In this document: piece by piece, positions 1 through 9,205 of the stretch
Layout: each line of letters begins with the position of its first letter
Numbering within the stretch: the first letter of the stretch is position 1
Origin: Marinobacter sp. MDS2
Lineage (GTDB): Bacteria; Pseudomonadota; Gammaproteobacteria; Pseudomonadales; Oleiphilaceae
Direction of reading: 5' to 3'
DNA length: 64,000 nt
NCBI RefSeq assembly: GCF_030718085.1
Contig: NZ_JAVAJF010000001.1
Coordinates: 2,232,001 to 2,296,000, forward strand
Notes under the pieces: model-generated
The model's input: only the letters and a program-made list of their open reading frames with translations
What the model was told of the DNA's origin: nothing
Databases searched by the model: none
Position numbers and translations under genes: made by a program

Positions 1-626
1 TGGATGGCCAGCTTTCTGGCGGTGGCCGGTTCAATTCCGGCATCCGTCGCGGCACTTTCCAGCGCTTCGAGCATCAGGAAAAAATAGGCCGGACCGCTGC
101 CCGAAAGCGCGGTTACGCCGTGAATCAGATTCTCGTCCTCTACCCAGAGCGCGGTGCCGATGCTTTCGAACACCGTTTGTACCATGGTTTTTTGTTCGTC
201 CGATACCTTGTCGTTAGCAAACAAGCCGGCCGCGCCTTTGCCCACCAGCGAGGGTGTATTCGGCATCACACGAACCAGCGGCAGTCCGCCGCCTAGCCAT
301 TGGTCGATGGTGTCGGCGGTCAGGCCGGCGGCAATGGAGACAATTAGCGGCCGGGTGTTTTGGACAACCGGAGCAATGTCCCGGCATACGTCGGCCATAA
401 CCTGGGGCTTCACCGCGAGGACAACGATGTCGGCTTGTTCCACGCAGTAGCGATTGTTTGTGCTGACGCTCACGCCAAACTGGCTTCGAACAGCTTGCAA
501 GTGGCTGTCATCGGGTGCGCTAACCCACATATTGTCGGCTTCGAAGCGGTTATCCAGCATGCCTCCGATAATAGCGCTGGCCATATTGCCGGCGCCGATG
601 AACGAGATGACGGGTGATTTGCTCAA
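1..626 (-). CDS. proC: Pyrroline-5-carboxylate reductase, C-terminus cut by window edge
   Basis: ProC catalyses the last step of proline synthesis, NAD(P)H reduction of 1-pyrroline-5-carboxylate to proline, in the cytoplasm. Reading the minus strand from position 626 gives an N-terminal Rossmann motif (FIGAGNMASAI), then VKPQV and the family signature region around VTALSGSGPAYFF. The frame is open to base 1, so the C-terminus lies outside the window. The start is a TTG at 626-624 with GGAG about seven bases upstream; no ATG fits as well. It is followed in Pseudomonas-like order by yggS on the same strand upstream, with pilT and pilU divergent. Identification is firm; only the TTG start is less certain. 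Confidence 0.93.
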   Translation of the reverse strand, partial: MSKSPVISFIGAGNMASAIIGGMLDNRFEADNMWVSAPDDSHLQAVRSQFGVSVSTNNRYCVEQADIVVLAVKPQVMADVCRDIAPVVQNTRPLIVSIAAGLTADTIDQWLGGGLPLVRVMPNTPSLVGKGAAGLFANDKVSDEQKTMVQTVFESIGTALWVEDENLIHGVTALSGSGPAYFFLMLEALESAATDAGIEPATARKLAI

Positions 627-701
627 GGTTCGCTCCAAGTGCTTGCTCAGTAAATGATATGCCCCTGATGATAACAGGAACTTATGGCTTCAGCTTAGGC
701 T

Positions 702-1403
702 CTATTTGGCCGCCCGAGCGCCGAACAGGGCCGACCCTACCCGAACCCAGGTTGCTCCTTCTTCGATGGCCGGTTCCAGATCGCTCGACATGCCCATCGA
801 CAACGTGTCGAGTTGCTGGGCGCCGGGTAAGGTATGGTCGAGTTGGGCCAGCGCGCTGGCCAGTTTCCGGAAACTGTTTTTCAGATCGGCCTCGCTTTGG
901 TTCGGGTCCGGGATGGCCATCAGCCCTCTCAGGGTCAGGTTGGGCAGTCCGCTGACGGCTGTGGCCAGTTCAGGTAGTTCGCTCAACGAGCAGCCGGATT
1001 TGCTCTCTTCATCGTTCACATTCACTTGCAGGCAGATGTTCAGTGGGCCGAGGGCACCCGGACGTTGTTCGCTGAGCCGGCGGGCTATTTTCAGGCGATC
1101 CACGCTGTGAACCCACGCGAAAGACTCAGCAATCTGCCGGGTTTTGTTGGACTGAATCGGGCCAATGAAATGCCATTCCAGAGCGTCCAGATCTTTAAGC
1201 GCTTCGATCTTGTCCAGCGCTTCCTGCAGATAGTTTTCGCCGAATGCCGTTTGGCCAACCTCGGCAGCGGCACGAATGTCTTCCGGTGGCCGAGTCTTGC
1301 TAACTGCCAACAACCGCACACTGTCGGGCTTACGGCCGGCCTGCTGTGTTGCTTTTTGTATGCGTCGGGTTACGCTTCTGATGTTGTCTGCTATGCTGCT
1401 CAT
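702..1403 (-). CDS. yggS: YggS/PROSC-family pyridoxal phosphate homeostasis protein
   Basis: Single-domain alanine-racemase-fold protein that binds pyridoxal 5'-phosphate and helps balance cellular B6 vitamers; family members have no proven racemase activity. The 233-residue product has the PLP-lysine segment LLAVSKTRPP near residue 30, followed by FGENYLQEA and WHFIGPIQSNK, all YggS hallmarks, and ends with SMGMSSD and RVGSALFG. The ATG at 1403 is chosen because the open frame upstream (to 1589) runs into the start of the divergent pilT gene and carries no family sequence. It lies just upstream of proC on the same strand, the usual pairing in gammaproteobacteria. Confidence 0.95.
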   Translation of the reverse strand: MSSIADNIRSVTRRIQKATQQAGRKPDSVRLLAVSKTRPPEDIRAAAEVGQTAFGENYLQEALDKIEALKDLDALEWHFIGPIQSNKTRQIAESFAWVHSVDRLKIARRLSEQRPGALGPLNICLQVNVNDEESKSGCSLSELPELATAVSGLPNLTLRGLMAIPDPNQSEADLKNSFRKLASALAQLDHTLPGAQQLDTLSMGMSSDLEPAIEEGATWVRVGSALFGARAAK

Positions 1404-1455
1404 AGTGTGAGTTTGCCGCGTCTGTATTAAAAGAAAAAGCCTTCCGAGGATCCCT

Positions 1456-2490
1456 ATGGATATTACTGAACTGCTTGCCTTTTCGGCCAAACAAGGTGCG
1501 TCGGATTTGCACCTGTCAGCAGGCCTTCCTCCCATGATTCGTGTCGACGGCGATGTGCGCCGGATCAACCTGCCTCCGATGGAGCACAAAGAGGTGCACG
1601 GGTTGATTTACGACATCATGAACGACAAGCAGCGCAAGGACTACGAAGAATTTCTGGAAACCGACTTCTCGTTCGAAGTTCCGGGGGTTGCTCGTTTTCG
1701 TGTGAACGCTTTTAACCAGAACCGTGGTGCCGGTGCCGTGTTCCGGACCATCCCCTCGAAAGTACTGACCATGGAAGATTTGGGCATGGGTCAGGTTTTC
1801 AAGGACATCGCTTCCGTGCCTCGTGGCCTGGTGTTGGTAACCGGGCCAACCGGTTCCGGTAAATCGACCACGTTGGCAGCGATGATGGACTACATCAACG
1901 ATACCCGCTACGAGCACGTTCTGACCATTGAAGATCCGATCGAATTTGTTCACGAGTCGAAAAAGTGCCTCGTGAACCAGCGGGAAGTTCACAGGGATAC
2001 ACTTGGCTTTAACGAAGCCCTTCGCTCTGCCTTGCGGGAAGACCCTGACATCATTCTGGTGGGCGAGCTTCGAGACCTTGAAACCATTCGCCTGGCACTG
2101 ACTGCGGCAGAAACCGGCCACCTGGTGTTCGGCACCCTGCACACCACTTCGGCTGCCAAAACCATCGACCGGGTGGTAGACGTATTCCCGGCCGAAGAGA
2201 AATCCATGGTTCGGTCGATGTTGTCCGAGTCGTTGCAGGCGGTTATCTCCCAGACCCTGATGAAGAAAATGGGCGGTGGCCGAATTGCGGCACACGAAAT
2301 CATGATCGGTACCCCGGCCATTCGGAACCTGATTCGTGAGGACAAGATTGCGCAGATGTACTCGTCGATTCAGACCGGTGGCTCGATCGGCATGCAAACG
2401 CTGGATCAGTGTCTGGAAGGCTTGCTCAGGAAGGGGCTGATTTCCCGTGAAGATGCCCGGATGAAGGCGAAGATTCCGGATAATTTTTAA
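1456..2490 (+). CDS. pilT: Type IV pilus retraction ATPase PilT
   Basis: Hexameric cytoplasmic ATPase that powers pilus depolymerisation, and hence twitching motility and surface contact. At 344 residues it has the normal length. The Walker A motif GPTGSGKST is at residues 130-138, followed by the Asp box (IEDPIEFVH), Walker B region (DPDIILVGELRD) and the His box (TGHLVFGTLHTTSA). The PilT-specific C-terminal motif AIRNLIRE is present near residue 288. The start at 1456 follows GAGGATCCCT. It forms a two-gene unit with pilU 37 bases downstream and is divergent from yggS, exactly as in Pseudomonas. Confidence 0.98.
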   Translation: MDITELLAFSAKQGASDLHLSAGLPPMIRVDGDVRRINLPPMEHKEVHGLIYDIMNDKQRKDYEEFLETDFSFEVPGVARFRVNAFNQNRGAGAVFRTIPSKVLTMEDLGMGQVFKDIASVPRGLVLVTGPTGSGKSTTLAAMMDYINDTRYEHVLTIEDPIEFVHESKKCLVNQREVHRDTLGFNEALRSALREDPDIILVGELRDLETIRLALTAAETGHLVFGTLHTTSAAKTIDRVVDVFPAEEKSMVRSMLSESLQAVISQTLMKKMGGGRIAAHEIMIGTPAIRNLIREDKIAQMYSSIQTGGSIGMQTLDQCLEGLLRKGLISREDARMKAKIPDNF

Positions 2491-2527
2491 GTGTTGGCAA
2501 TGATGTTGAAACCAATAGGTACGAAAA

Positions 2528-3649
2528 ATGGAATTTGAAAAGCTGTTGCGGCTCATGGTGGAAAAAGGCGGTTCGGATCTTTTTATCACCGCGGGGGTTC
2601 CACCGAGCATGAAAGTGAACGGTAAGGTGTTACCGGTCACAAAAAATGCGTTGACGCCGGAACAGACCCGGGAGCTTGTCTATGGCGCAATGAATGACAA
2701 GCAACGCGCCGAGTTTGACGAAAGCCATGAGTGTAACTTTGCCATCAGTGCCCGGGGCATCGGCCGGTTCCGTGTCAGTGCGTTTTTTCAGCGCAATTTG
2801 TGCGGCATGGTATTGCGGCGCATTGAGGTGAAGATTCCGCAAATTGATGAGCTTTCATTGCCGGAAGTGATTAAGGACCTGGCTATGACCAAGCGAGGCC
2901 TGATCATGTTTGTGGGTGCGACCGGCACCGGTAAGTCCACCTCGTTGGCCGCCATGCTGGGGCATCGCAACCGGAACAGTCGGGGCCACATCATCTCTAT
3001 TGAAGACCCGATCGAGTTTATTCATCAACACCAGGGCTGCATCGTCACCCAGCGTGAGGTGGGCATTGATACCGAGAGCTTTGAAGTGGCGTTGAAAAAT
3101 ACGCTGCGACAAGCACCCGATGTCATTCTGATTGGTGAGGTGCGCACCCGCCAGACAATGGAGTACTCGGTTCAGTTCGCGGAAACCGGTCACCTCTGTT
3201 TGGCAACTCTGCACGCGAACAACGCGAACCAGGCGCTGGACCGGATTATCCAGTTCTTCCCGCCGGAACAGCATAACCAGATCTGGATGGATCTGTCGCT
3301 CAACCTGAAAGCCATCGTGGCTCAGCAATTGGTGCCAACGCCAGACGGACAGGGTCGGAAAGCGGTGATTGAGGTGTTGATCAACACGCCTCTGGTGGCC
3401 GACATGATTCGCAAGGGCGAAGTGCACAAGCTGAAAGAGTTGATGTCGAAATCGAACGAAAGCGGCATGCAAACGTTCGATCAGGCGCTGTACAAGCTTT
3501 ATTCGGAAGGCTCGATCACTTATGAAGATGCTTTGGCCCACGCAGATTCGGCCAACGATCTGCGCTTGATGATCAAGCTGGGCAGTGACGCCAAAGGCGC
3601 TGACAGCTTATCTTCATCGGTTGATAAGCTGACTATTCAGGACGACTAA
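2528..3649 (+). CDS. pilU: PilT-dependent retraction ATPase PilU
   Basis: PilT paralogue that assists forceful pilus retraction and depends on PilT to work. The 373-residue product has Walker A GATGTGKST at residues 130-138, the Asp box SIEDPIEFIHQ, Walker B PDVILIGEVR and the His box ETGHLCLATLHANN. The AIRNLIRE motif of PilT is replaced by a related segment (INTPLVADMIRKGE), as expected for PilU. It ends at 3649 and is followed directly by a strong hairpin terminator, so pilT-pilU is probably one transcript. Confidence 0.97.
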   Translation: MEFEKLLRLMVEKGGSDLFITAGVPPSMKVNGKVLPVTKNALTPEQTRELVYGAMNDKQRAEFDESHECNFAISARGIGRFRVSAFFQRNLCGMVLRRIEVKIPQIDELSLPEVIKDLAMTKRGLIMFVGATGTGKSTSLAAMLGHRNRNSRGHIISIEDPIEFIHQHQGCIVTQREVGIDTESFEVALKNTLRQAPDVILIGEVRTRQTMEYSVQFAETGHLCLATLHANNANQALDRIIQFFPPEQHNQIWMDLSLNLKAIVAQQLVPTPDGQGRKAVIEVLINTPLVADMIRKGEVHKLKELMSKSNESGMQTFDQALYKLYSEGSITYEDALAHADSANDLRLMIKLGSDAKGADSLSSSVDKLTIQDD

Positions 3650-3660
3650 ATTTCTCTGGC

Positions 3661-3686
3661 AAAAAGCCCCCAATTGGGGGCTTTTT
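3661..3686 (+). terminator. Rho-independent terminator after pilU
   Basis: An A-run, a stem with a run of five C pairing with five G around an AATT centre, and a T-run follow the pilU stop by 11 bases. The symmetric A/T flanks mean it could work on both strands. Confidence 0.9.
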
Positions 3687-3730
3687 GTGTTTTGGGCGCA
3701 GCAGAAAGAAATTAGCTTTGCAAATAGGTA

Positions 3731-3770
3731 GTTATGGCATTTGAGGCCATAACCCACTGCTGCGTATACT
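3731..3770 (+). promoter_or_regulatory. Promoter with overlapping dyad operator for the FadL-type porin
   Basis: A -35-like TTGAGG (3741-3746) is separated by 18 bases from TATACT (3765-3770), 25 bases before the porin start codon. A perfect 8-bp inverted repeat, GTTATGGC at 3731-3738 and GCCATAAC at 3746-3753 with a 7-base spacer, overlaps the -35 box. This is the geometry of a repressor operator, or of a binding site for a dimeric regulator. The regulator is unknown; the site does not resemble the E. coli FadR or Pseudomonas PsrA consensus as I remember them. Confidence 0.6.
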
Positions 3771-3795
3771 CCGCGCAAACTAATAAGGAGACACC

Positions 3796-5220
3796 ATGCA
3801 CAAGAATACCAACGTACTCGTGAAGGCCATTCGTTTTGCCTCTTTGGCCGCTGTTGCTGCCCCTGCAACCGTTATGGCCGGTGGTTTTTCATTGAACGAA
3901 CAAAGCGCCAGCCAGATGGGCGTAGCCAACGCCGGCGCCGCCGCCAACCCGGAAAACGCCACCACTGTTTTCTTCAACCCGGCCGGCATGAGCCAGCTGT
4001 CTGGCACCAATATTTCTTTTGGTGCGGCAATTCTGGATATTGATGCTGAGGCGAAAAGCTCCAGTGCCAGAAATACCTTGGGCGGTCCGGTTGAAGGAAG
4101 TAATGGCGGTGACATCGCAGATCCTGCTGTGCTGCCGAATTTTTATCTGACCCATGAAGTCAGTGATTCCATTGACGTAGGTTTTGGAATTCACGCTCCT
4201 TATGGTTTGGCTGCAGACTATGAGAATGACTTTAAAGGACGTTTCTTTGCGGATAAAACAGAGTTAACGGCTATCGCGTTTACCCCATCAGTCGCTGTGA
4301 ATAACGGCAAAGGTTTGTCGATGGGTATTGGTATGAACATCATGTACGCGGAAGGGCGTTTGACAAAGTATCAGGACATTCGTGGGGCGCTGGCCCAGCA
4401 AGTTGGTGCGGCCGCTGCCGGCCCGTTGGCTGATGCTTACGAGGCGCAGTTCGGAGCTCCTTACGCCGATATTGAAGGTGACGATGTTGCCGTTAATTTC
4501 CGTGTTGGTTTTTTGTATGAAATGTCTGACCGTACACAGTTTGGTTTAACAGCTCAGACTGGTACCGAATTTGAACTGGACGGTGATGCTGAAATTAGCA
4601 ATTTTCCCGTGCAAAGTGCTCAGTCGCCAATTGGCTTGGCACCGACAACACTAAATGAGCAAGTGCGTGTACCTTTGGCTATCCCGGAAAGCATCACTGC
4701 AGGCGCCAGACATCAGTTGAGTGACACGGTAACACTGCTTGCCGGTGCCACATATGCCCGCTGGGGGCGCTTTGAAGAGCTTGATATTTATAGCCGTGAA
4801 GGTGGGAGTGGAGAGATTTCCGGTATGACTGGTGATCCCATCACCCACATCACCGAAGAGTGGAAAAACACTTGGCAGTTCAATGTAGGTGGTATCTGGC
4901 AAGCCACGCCAGAGTGGGCCTTCAAAGCGGGTTACGCGTTTGATGAGTCCCCTGTGGACCAGTATCTGACGGCACGTATTCCGTCTGAAGACCGTCACTG
5001 GCTGACGCTGGGTGCTCAGTGGAACGACGTGGCCAGTGGCTGGACCGTTGATGCAGCGGTTGGAACGCTGATTTTTGCGGACGATGTCAAAGTAAATGAG
5101 TTCCAATACCTGCACGCTGCACCGTCAAAGAAAGATCCGAGCGCAGGTGCGTCTAACTACACTGGCGAATACGAACTCAGCGCCTGGAGTGCTGCGATCG
5201 AGGTCAGCAAAGCGTTCTAA
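3796..5220 (+). CDS. FadL/OmpP1/TodX-family outer membrane transporter
   Basis: Predicted 14-strand outer-membrane beta-barrel for uptake of long-chain fatty acids or hydrocarbons. The 474-residue product has a signal peptide with likely cleavage after VMA (residue 28). The mature protein then begins GGFSLNEQSASQMGVANAG, the plug/hatch N-terminus typical of FadL, with the NPAGM motif near residue 60. It ends in an aromatic residue (SKAF), as expected for Bam-assembled barrels. AAGGAG sits just before the ATG. It stands alone between two terminators and is probably its own transcription unit under the dyad-containing promoter upstream. Whether the substrate is fatty acid, alkane or aromatic cannot be told from sequence. 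Confidence 0.93.
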   Translation: MHKNTNVLVKAIRFASLAAVAAPATVMAGGFSLNEQSASQMGVANAGAAANPENATTVFFNPAGMSQLSGTNISFGAAILDIDAEAKSSSARNTLGGPVEGSNGGDIADPAVLPNFYLTHEVSDSIDVGFGIHAPYGLAADYENDFKGRFFADKTELTAIAFTPSVAVNNGKGLSMGIGMNIMYAEGRLTKYQDIRGALAQQVGAAAAGPLADAYEAQFGAPYADIEGDDVAVNFRVGFLYEMSDRTQFGLTAQTGTEFELDGDAEISNFPVQSAQSPIGLAPTTLNEQVRVPLAIPESITAGARHQLSDTVTLLAGATYARWGRFEELDIYSREGGSGEISGMTGDPITHITEEWKNTWQFNVGGIWQATPEWAFKAGYAFDESPVDQYLTARIPSEDRHWLTLGAQWNDVASGWTVDAAVGTLIFADDVKVNEFQYLHAAPSKKDPSAGASNYTGEYELSAWSAAIEVSKAF

Positions 5221-5243
5221 GAAAGCGCTTGGCTAACCGCAAT

Positions 5244-5283
5244 AAAAAAACGCCCGGTTGAGGAAACTCACCGGGCGTTTTGC
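5244..5283. terminator. Bidirectional terminator between the FadL-type gene and polA
   Basis: A-run, then CGCCCGGT pairing with ACCGGGCG, then T-run. It sits 30 bases past the porin stop and touches the polA stop, so it can end both convergent transcripts. Confidence 0.9.
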
Positions 5284-5284
5284 G

Positions 5285-8011
5285 TTAGTGGGCTTGGTCC
5301 CAGTTATCACCAACGCCCGCTTCCACCAGCAGTGGTACGTCCAGCTTGGCGGCCGCAGACATGCGCTGCACCAAACCGTCACGAACTTTATCCACAGCCT
5401 CTTCGCGAACTTCGATGATCAGTTCGTCGTGTACCTGCATGGTCATCACGGCATCGTCAGCGTGGTTCTCATACAGCCACTGGTCCACATCGATCATCGC
5501 GCGCTTGATGATGTCGGCGGCGGTGCCTTGCATCGGTGCGTTGATGGCGGTGCGCTCGGCCGCCTGTTGTAGCTGTTTGTTCCGGGCGTTGATCTCTGGC
5601 AGGTACAGGCGGCGGCCGTACAGGGTTTCCACATAGCCGTCTTCGTGAGCTTGTTTGCGGATGTTGTCCATGTAACGCAGTACGCCGGGATAGCGCTCGA
5701 AATAACGGTCGATGTATTCCTGAGCCACTTTCCGCTCTACCCCCAGCTGGCGGGCCAACCCAAAGGCGGACATGCCGTAGATCAGGCCGAAGTTGATGGC
5801 CTTGGCGCTGCGACGCTGGTCGGAAGACACTTCAATCAGGCTTACACCGAACACTTCCGCGGCGGTCGCCTTGTGGATATCTTCGCCGTGCTCGAACGCC
5901 TTCAGCAGGCCTTTGTCGCCAGACAGGTGCGCCATGATGCGCAGTTCAATCTGGGAGTAGTCCGCAGCCAATAATTTATAGCCTTCCGGCGCGATGAACG
6001 CCTGACGAATCCGGCGGCCTTCCTGGGTTCGAATGGGGATATTCTGCAGGTTCGGTTCTGAGGATGATAGCCGCCCTGTAGCCGTCACCGCCTGATGGTA
6101 CGAGGTATGCACCCGGCCAGTTCGGTGATGGATCAGCTCGGGCAAGGTGTCGGTGTAAGTAGACTTGAGCTTGCTCAGACTGCGGTGTTCTACAATCAGC
6201 CGGGGCAGTTCATGCTCATGGGCAAGTTCCTGTAGCACGGGCTCTGCGGTGGAAGGCGCGCCTTTTGGTGTTTTCTTGACGACTCGGAGCCCCAGTTTGT
6301 CATACAGAATCGCTTGCAGCTGTTTGGGGGAACCCAGATTGAAGGCTTCGCCAGCAACCTCGTGAGCTTCTTTCTCAAGCTCGGCCATGCGCTCGGCCAA
6401 CTCCTGGCTGTGCTGGCGTAACGTGCTGGCGCTGATGAGCGTGCCGCGTTGTTCCATGCGCGATAACACGGGTACCAGCGGCAGGTCGATGTCCCGGTAG
6501 ACGGATTCGAGTTTGCCGGTTTCTTTCAATCTGGGGCTTAACGCATGGTGCAGGCGCAAAGTGATATCGGCGTCTTCGGCGGCGTAAGGGCCAGCTTTTT
6601 CCAGATCGATCTGGTTGAAGGTCAGCTGCTTGGCGCCTTTGCCCGCGATGGATTCGAAACTGACGGTTTCCTCGTCCAGATAGGCTTTGGCGAGGCTGTC
6701 CATGTCGTGGCGGGTAGCCACCGAGTTAAGCACGTATGACTCCACCATGGTGTCGTCGCTGATGCCGTCCAAATGGATGCCGTGGTTGGCCAGAACGTTC
6801 TTGTCGTACTTCAGATTCTGGCCGATCTTCGCTTGCTTAGGGTTCTCAAGAAGCGGTTTAAGCTGGGCCAGCACGTTATCCCGGTCCAGCTGTTCAGGCG
6901 CTCCCATGTAGTCGTGGCCAACGGGCACATACGCCGCTTCACCGGGTTCGATGGCGAATGATACGCCGACTATTTCGGCATCCATGTAGCGTAAGCTGGT
7001 GGTTTCGGTGTCGAAGGCAAACTGATTCGCGGCTTCCAGGCGTTGGAGCCAGGTATCGAACTCACCTTGCTCGGTGATCACCGTGTACGTCCTTTCGATG
7101 GCTTGCTTGGGCTCTTTAGCCGCCGCGCCTGTGTCGGGTTGTTCAGAATCGCGGTTCTCCAGCTCGGAAATCCAGCCCCGGAACTCGTACTCTCTGAACA
7201 GTTCCAGCAGGGCATCGTTGTTCTGTTCGCGGTCTTTCAAATCTTCCAGACCAAATTCCAGCTCCACATCCAGACGAATGGTGGCCAGATCACGGCTCAG
7301 GGGAAGGGTGTCGATGGCGTCCCGCAGGTATTCGCCAATCTTGCCTTTGATCTCGCTGGCGTGCTCAATCAGGTTGTCCAGGTCGTTGTATGCCTGCAGC
7401 CATTTGACCGCGGTTTTCGGGCCGCACTTGTTTACACCCGGAATGTTGTCCACCTTGTCGCCGACCAGCGCCAGATAATCGATGATCTGCTCCGGCGTCA
7501 CGCCGAATTTCTCGATTACGCCGTCGCGGTCCATGGCGGTTTCGGTCATGGTGTTGATCAGGGTGACGTGGTCACTCACCAGTTGCGCCATGTCTTTATC
7601 GCCGGTGGATACCACCACATCAATACCTTTGTGGGTGGCTTCATTGGCCAGCGTGCCGATAACATCATCGGCCTCGACACCGGGCACAATGAGCAGCGGA
7701 AGGCCCATCGCTTTAACAATCTCGTGGATCGGTTCAATCTGGATGGCCAGGTCTTCCGGCATCGGCGGGCGGTTGGCTTTGTATTCTTCGTACATCTCGT
7801 GACGGAAGGTTTTGCCCTTGGCGTCAAACACCACCACGACCTTGGATTCGGGGAAGTCCTGATCCAATCGACGCAGCATGCTGACGACGCCTTTGATAGC
7901 GCCGGTCGGGTGGTTCTTGCTGGTGGTCAGTGGCGGGAGCGCGTGGTAGGCACGGAACAAATAGGACGAACCGTCTACCAGAACCACGGGGGGAATCTTT
8001 TTCTCAGTCAT
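5285..8011 (-). CDS. polA: DNA polymerase I
   Basis: Repair and Okazaki-fragment polymerase. The 908-residue product has the full three-domain layout. The 5' nuclease comes first (VDGSSYLFRAYHALPPL at the N-terminus, VEADDVIGTLA, STGDKDMAQLV). A 3'-5' exonuclease follows (AFDTETTSLRYMDAEIVGVS, so proofreading acids are present). The A-family polymerase is last (motif A DYSQIELRIMAHLSGD, motif B RRSAKAINFGLIYGM, motif C QVHDELIIEV). The ATG at 8011 is preferred over the upstream frame to 8059 because family homology begins there. It is convergent with the FadL-type gene and divergent from the DUF2782 gene, a neighbour also seen in Pseudomonas. Confidence 0.98.
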   Translation of the reverse strand: MTEKKIPPVVLVDGSSYLFRAYHALPPLTTSKNHPTGAIKGVVSMLRRLDQDFPESKVVVVFDAKGKTFRHEMYEEYKANRPPMPEDLAIQIEPIHEIVKAMGLPLLIVPGVEADDVIGTLANEATHKGIDVVVSTGDKDMAQLVSDHVTLINTMTETAMDRDGVIEKFGVTPEQIIDYLALVGDKVDNIPGVNKCGPKTAVKWLQAYNDLDNLIEHASEIKGKIGEYLRDAIDTLPLSRDLATIRLDVELEFGLEDLKDREQNNDALLELFREYEFRGWISELENRDSEQPDTGAAAKEPKQAIERTYTVITEQGEFDTWLQRLEAANQFAFDTETTSLRYMDAEIVGVSFAIEPGEAAYVPVGHDYMGAPEQLDRDNVLAQLKPLLENPKQAKIGQNLKYDKNVLANHGIHLDGISDDTMVESYVLNSVATRHDMDSLAKAYLDEETVSFESIAGKGAKQLTFNQIDLEKAGPYAAEDADITLRLHHALSPRLKETGKLESVYRDIDLPLVPVLSRMEQRGTLISASTLRQHSQELAERMAELEKEAHEVAGEAFNLGSPKQLQAILYDKLGLRVVKKTPKGAPSTAEPVLQELAHEHELPRLIVEHRSLSKLKSTYTDTLPELIHHRTGRVHTSYHQAVTATGRLSSSEPNLQNIPIRTQEGRRIRQAFIAPEGYKLLAADYSQIELRIMAHLSGDKGLLKAFEHGEDIHKATAAEVFGVSLIEVSSDQRRSAKAINFGLIYGMSAFGLARQLGVERKVAQEYIDRYFERYPGVLRYMDNIRKQAHEDGYVETLYGRRLYLPEINARNKQLQQAAERTAINAPMQGTAADIIKRAMIDVDQWLYENHADDAVMTMQVHDELIIEVREEAVDKVRDGLVQRMSAAAKLDVPLLVEAGVGDNWDQAH

Positions 8012-8109
8012 GTCGATGCAAATCCGGATTCTGATTGAAGCGTGGGTTGGCTTGTGCAACTCTTATGGAGAGTGCAATTCAAAGCCTGAATGATGAGTCA
8101 GAGGGTACC

Positions 8110-8454
8110 ATGAAAATGAAGCGAATCGCCTGTTCCGCCCTGTTGTTGGGCTGTTTCTCTGTGCCGTTGCTGGCCCAGGAAGAGGGGGCTTTGGATGCCA
8201 CGCCGGTGGAAACGCCGAAAGAGCCGTTGGTGATCACTGACTACCAGCCGCCAGCGGGTGGTACCGAGATTGTGATTCGCCCGGGTGATGGCGAAGTGTT
8301 CTATGAATACCGCGTGAACGGGCAGCTAATGGAGATCAAAGTGGTGCCCGAAGTCGGGCCGGAGTATTACCTGGTGCCTGCCGATGGCGGTGGTTGGGTG
8401 CAGGATACCGATTCGGACCTCCTTGTCCCCAGCTGGGTACTGTTTCGCTGGTAA
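8110..8454 (+). CDS. DUF2782 secreted protein
   Basis: Small conserved protein of unknown function, 114 residues. A signal peptide is evident (MKMKR, hydrophobic stretch, likely cleavage after LLA at residue 22). The C-terminal core is the DUF2782 pattern: acidic/proline-rich lead, then EIVIRPGDGEVFYEYRVNG, ending PSWVLFRW. The start at 8110 follows GAGGG with correct spacing; the open frame upstream to 8035 adds non-signal sequence. It sits head-to-head with polA, as in Pseudomonas. The location should be periplasmic or envelope; no activity is known. Confidence 0.85.
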   Translation: MKMKRIACSALLLGCFSVPLLAQEEGALDATPVETPKEPLVITDYQPPAGGTEIVIRPGDGEVFYEYRVNGQLMEIKVVPEVGPEYYLVPADGGGWVQDTDSDLLVPSWVLFRW

Positions 8455-8478
8455 CGATTCCTTTCTTGGGAGTGCCGC

Positions 8479-8937
8479 CTAGATCAGGTTGACGTCGACC
8501 GACTCCGAGCGGCGGCTCTCCAATCCGTCAACATCGACGGTCGTGATGGCAAACTCGTAGGCGCCGGGGGGCATGGTCCCTAACGGGTATTTCGTGGCGC
8601 TGGTGTCTTTGACAGAAATCACTTCGAAGCGATCTTTGTGCTTCAGGCGGTAGTAGATTTTGTATTCTGCAATTTGCCCCAGAGCCAGCGAGGAGCCGTC
8701 TTCGCGGGTCAGTGGCGCACTCCAGACCAGCGTCTTAGGCTGCGATGTGTTTTCTGTGCCTTGGTTTTCGAATGGCTGCTTTACCCCAGAATCTGTAGCC
8801 TGGTATGCAGTTTCGGTCTTTGAATCGGAATTTCCGCCGCCGTCCTGGCAGCCCGTCAGAATCAAAGCAGCTAGCATTAATGTCAGTGCGGAGGTAGCAC
8901 GCAAAGGCGCGCGCAGCGTGGTTGGCAATAATTTCAT
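8479..8937 (-). CDS. Small lipoprotein with a fibronectin type III-like fold
   Basis: Not a named gene. The 152-residue product carries a lipoprotein signal peptide with lipobox LTGC, lipidated Cys at residue 30. A low-complexity Gly/Ser/Asp/Glu linker follows (about residues 31-65). The final 85 residues have the look of one FN3-type beta-sandwich: LVWSAPLTREDGS, YKIYYRLKHKD, and PPGAYEFAITTVDVDGLES. Such domains usually mediate protein or polysaccharide contacts. It is convergent with the DUF2782 gene and appears to be monocistronic. Confidence 0.75.
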   Translation of the reverse strand: MKLLPTTLRAPLRATSALTLMLAALILTGCQDGGGNSDSKTETAYQATDSGVKQPFENQGTENTSQPKTLVWSAPLTREDGSSLALGQIAEYKIYYRLKHKDRFEVISVKDTSATKYPLGTMPPGAYEFAITTVDVDGLESRRSESVDVNLI

Positions 8938-9205
8938 GATTCACTCGCATACGGGGTCTGTTAGAGATGCCCCTTTGATCAGTTTGTATGGAGCCTGAAT
9001 ACAACAGGGAGACGGGCCAGAAAAAGCAGTTGAGGATTATGCCTGTGGTGAAGAAGTGATCAAGTGACAATTTAGTAAAGCCTGGGTAATCACTTTTAGT
9101 ATGAACATTCTAATTTTTATCCGTACCTTGTGAGATGAAATCTACTCAAGGCCACCGGGGTTTCCGGTTTCCGGGCCGAAAGAGACCAACTCAAGGAGAG
9201 TTATT

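Noticed and set aside
1516..2640. 374-codon frame opposite pilT
   Set aside because: Shadow frame fully overlapping a certain gene.
7043..8038. 331-codon frame opposite polA
   Set aside because: Shadow frame; product is Gly/Val/His-rich with no family.
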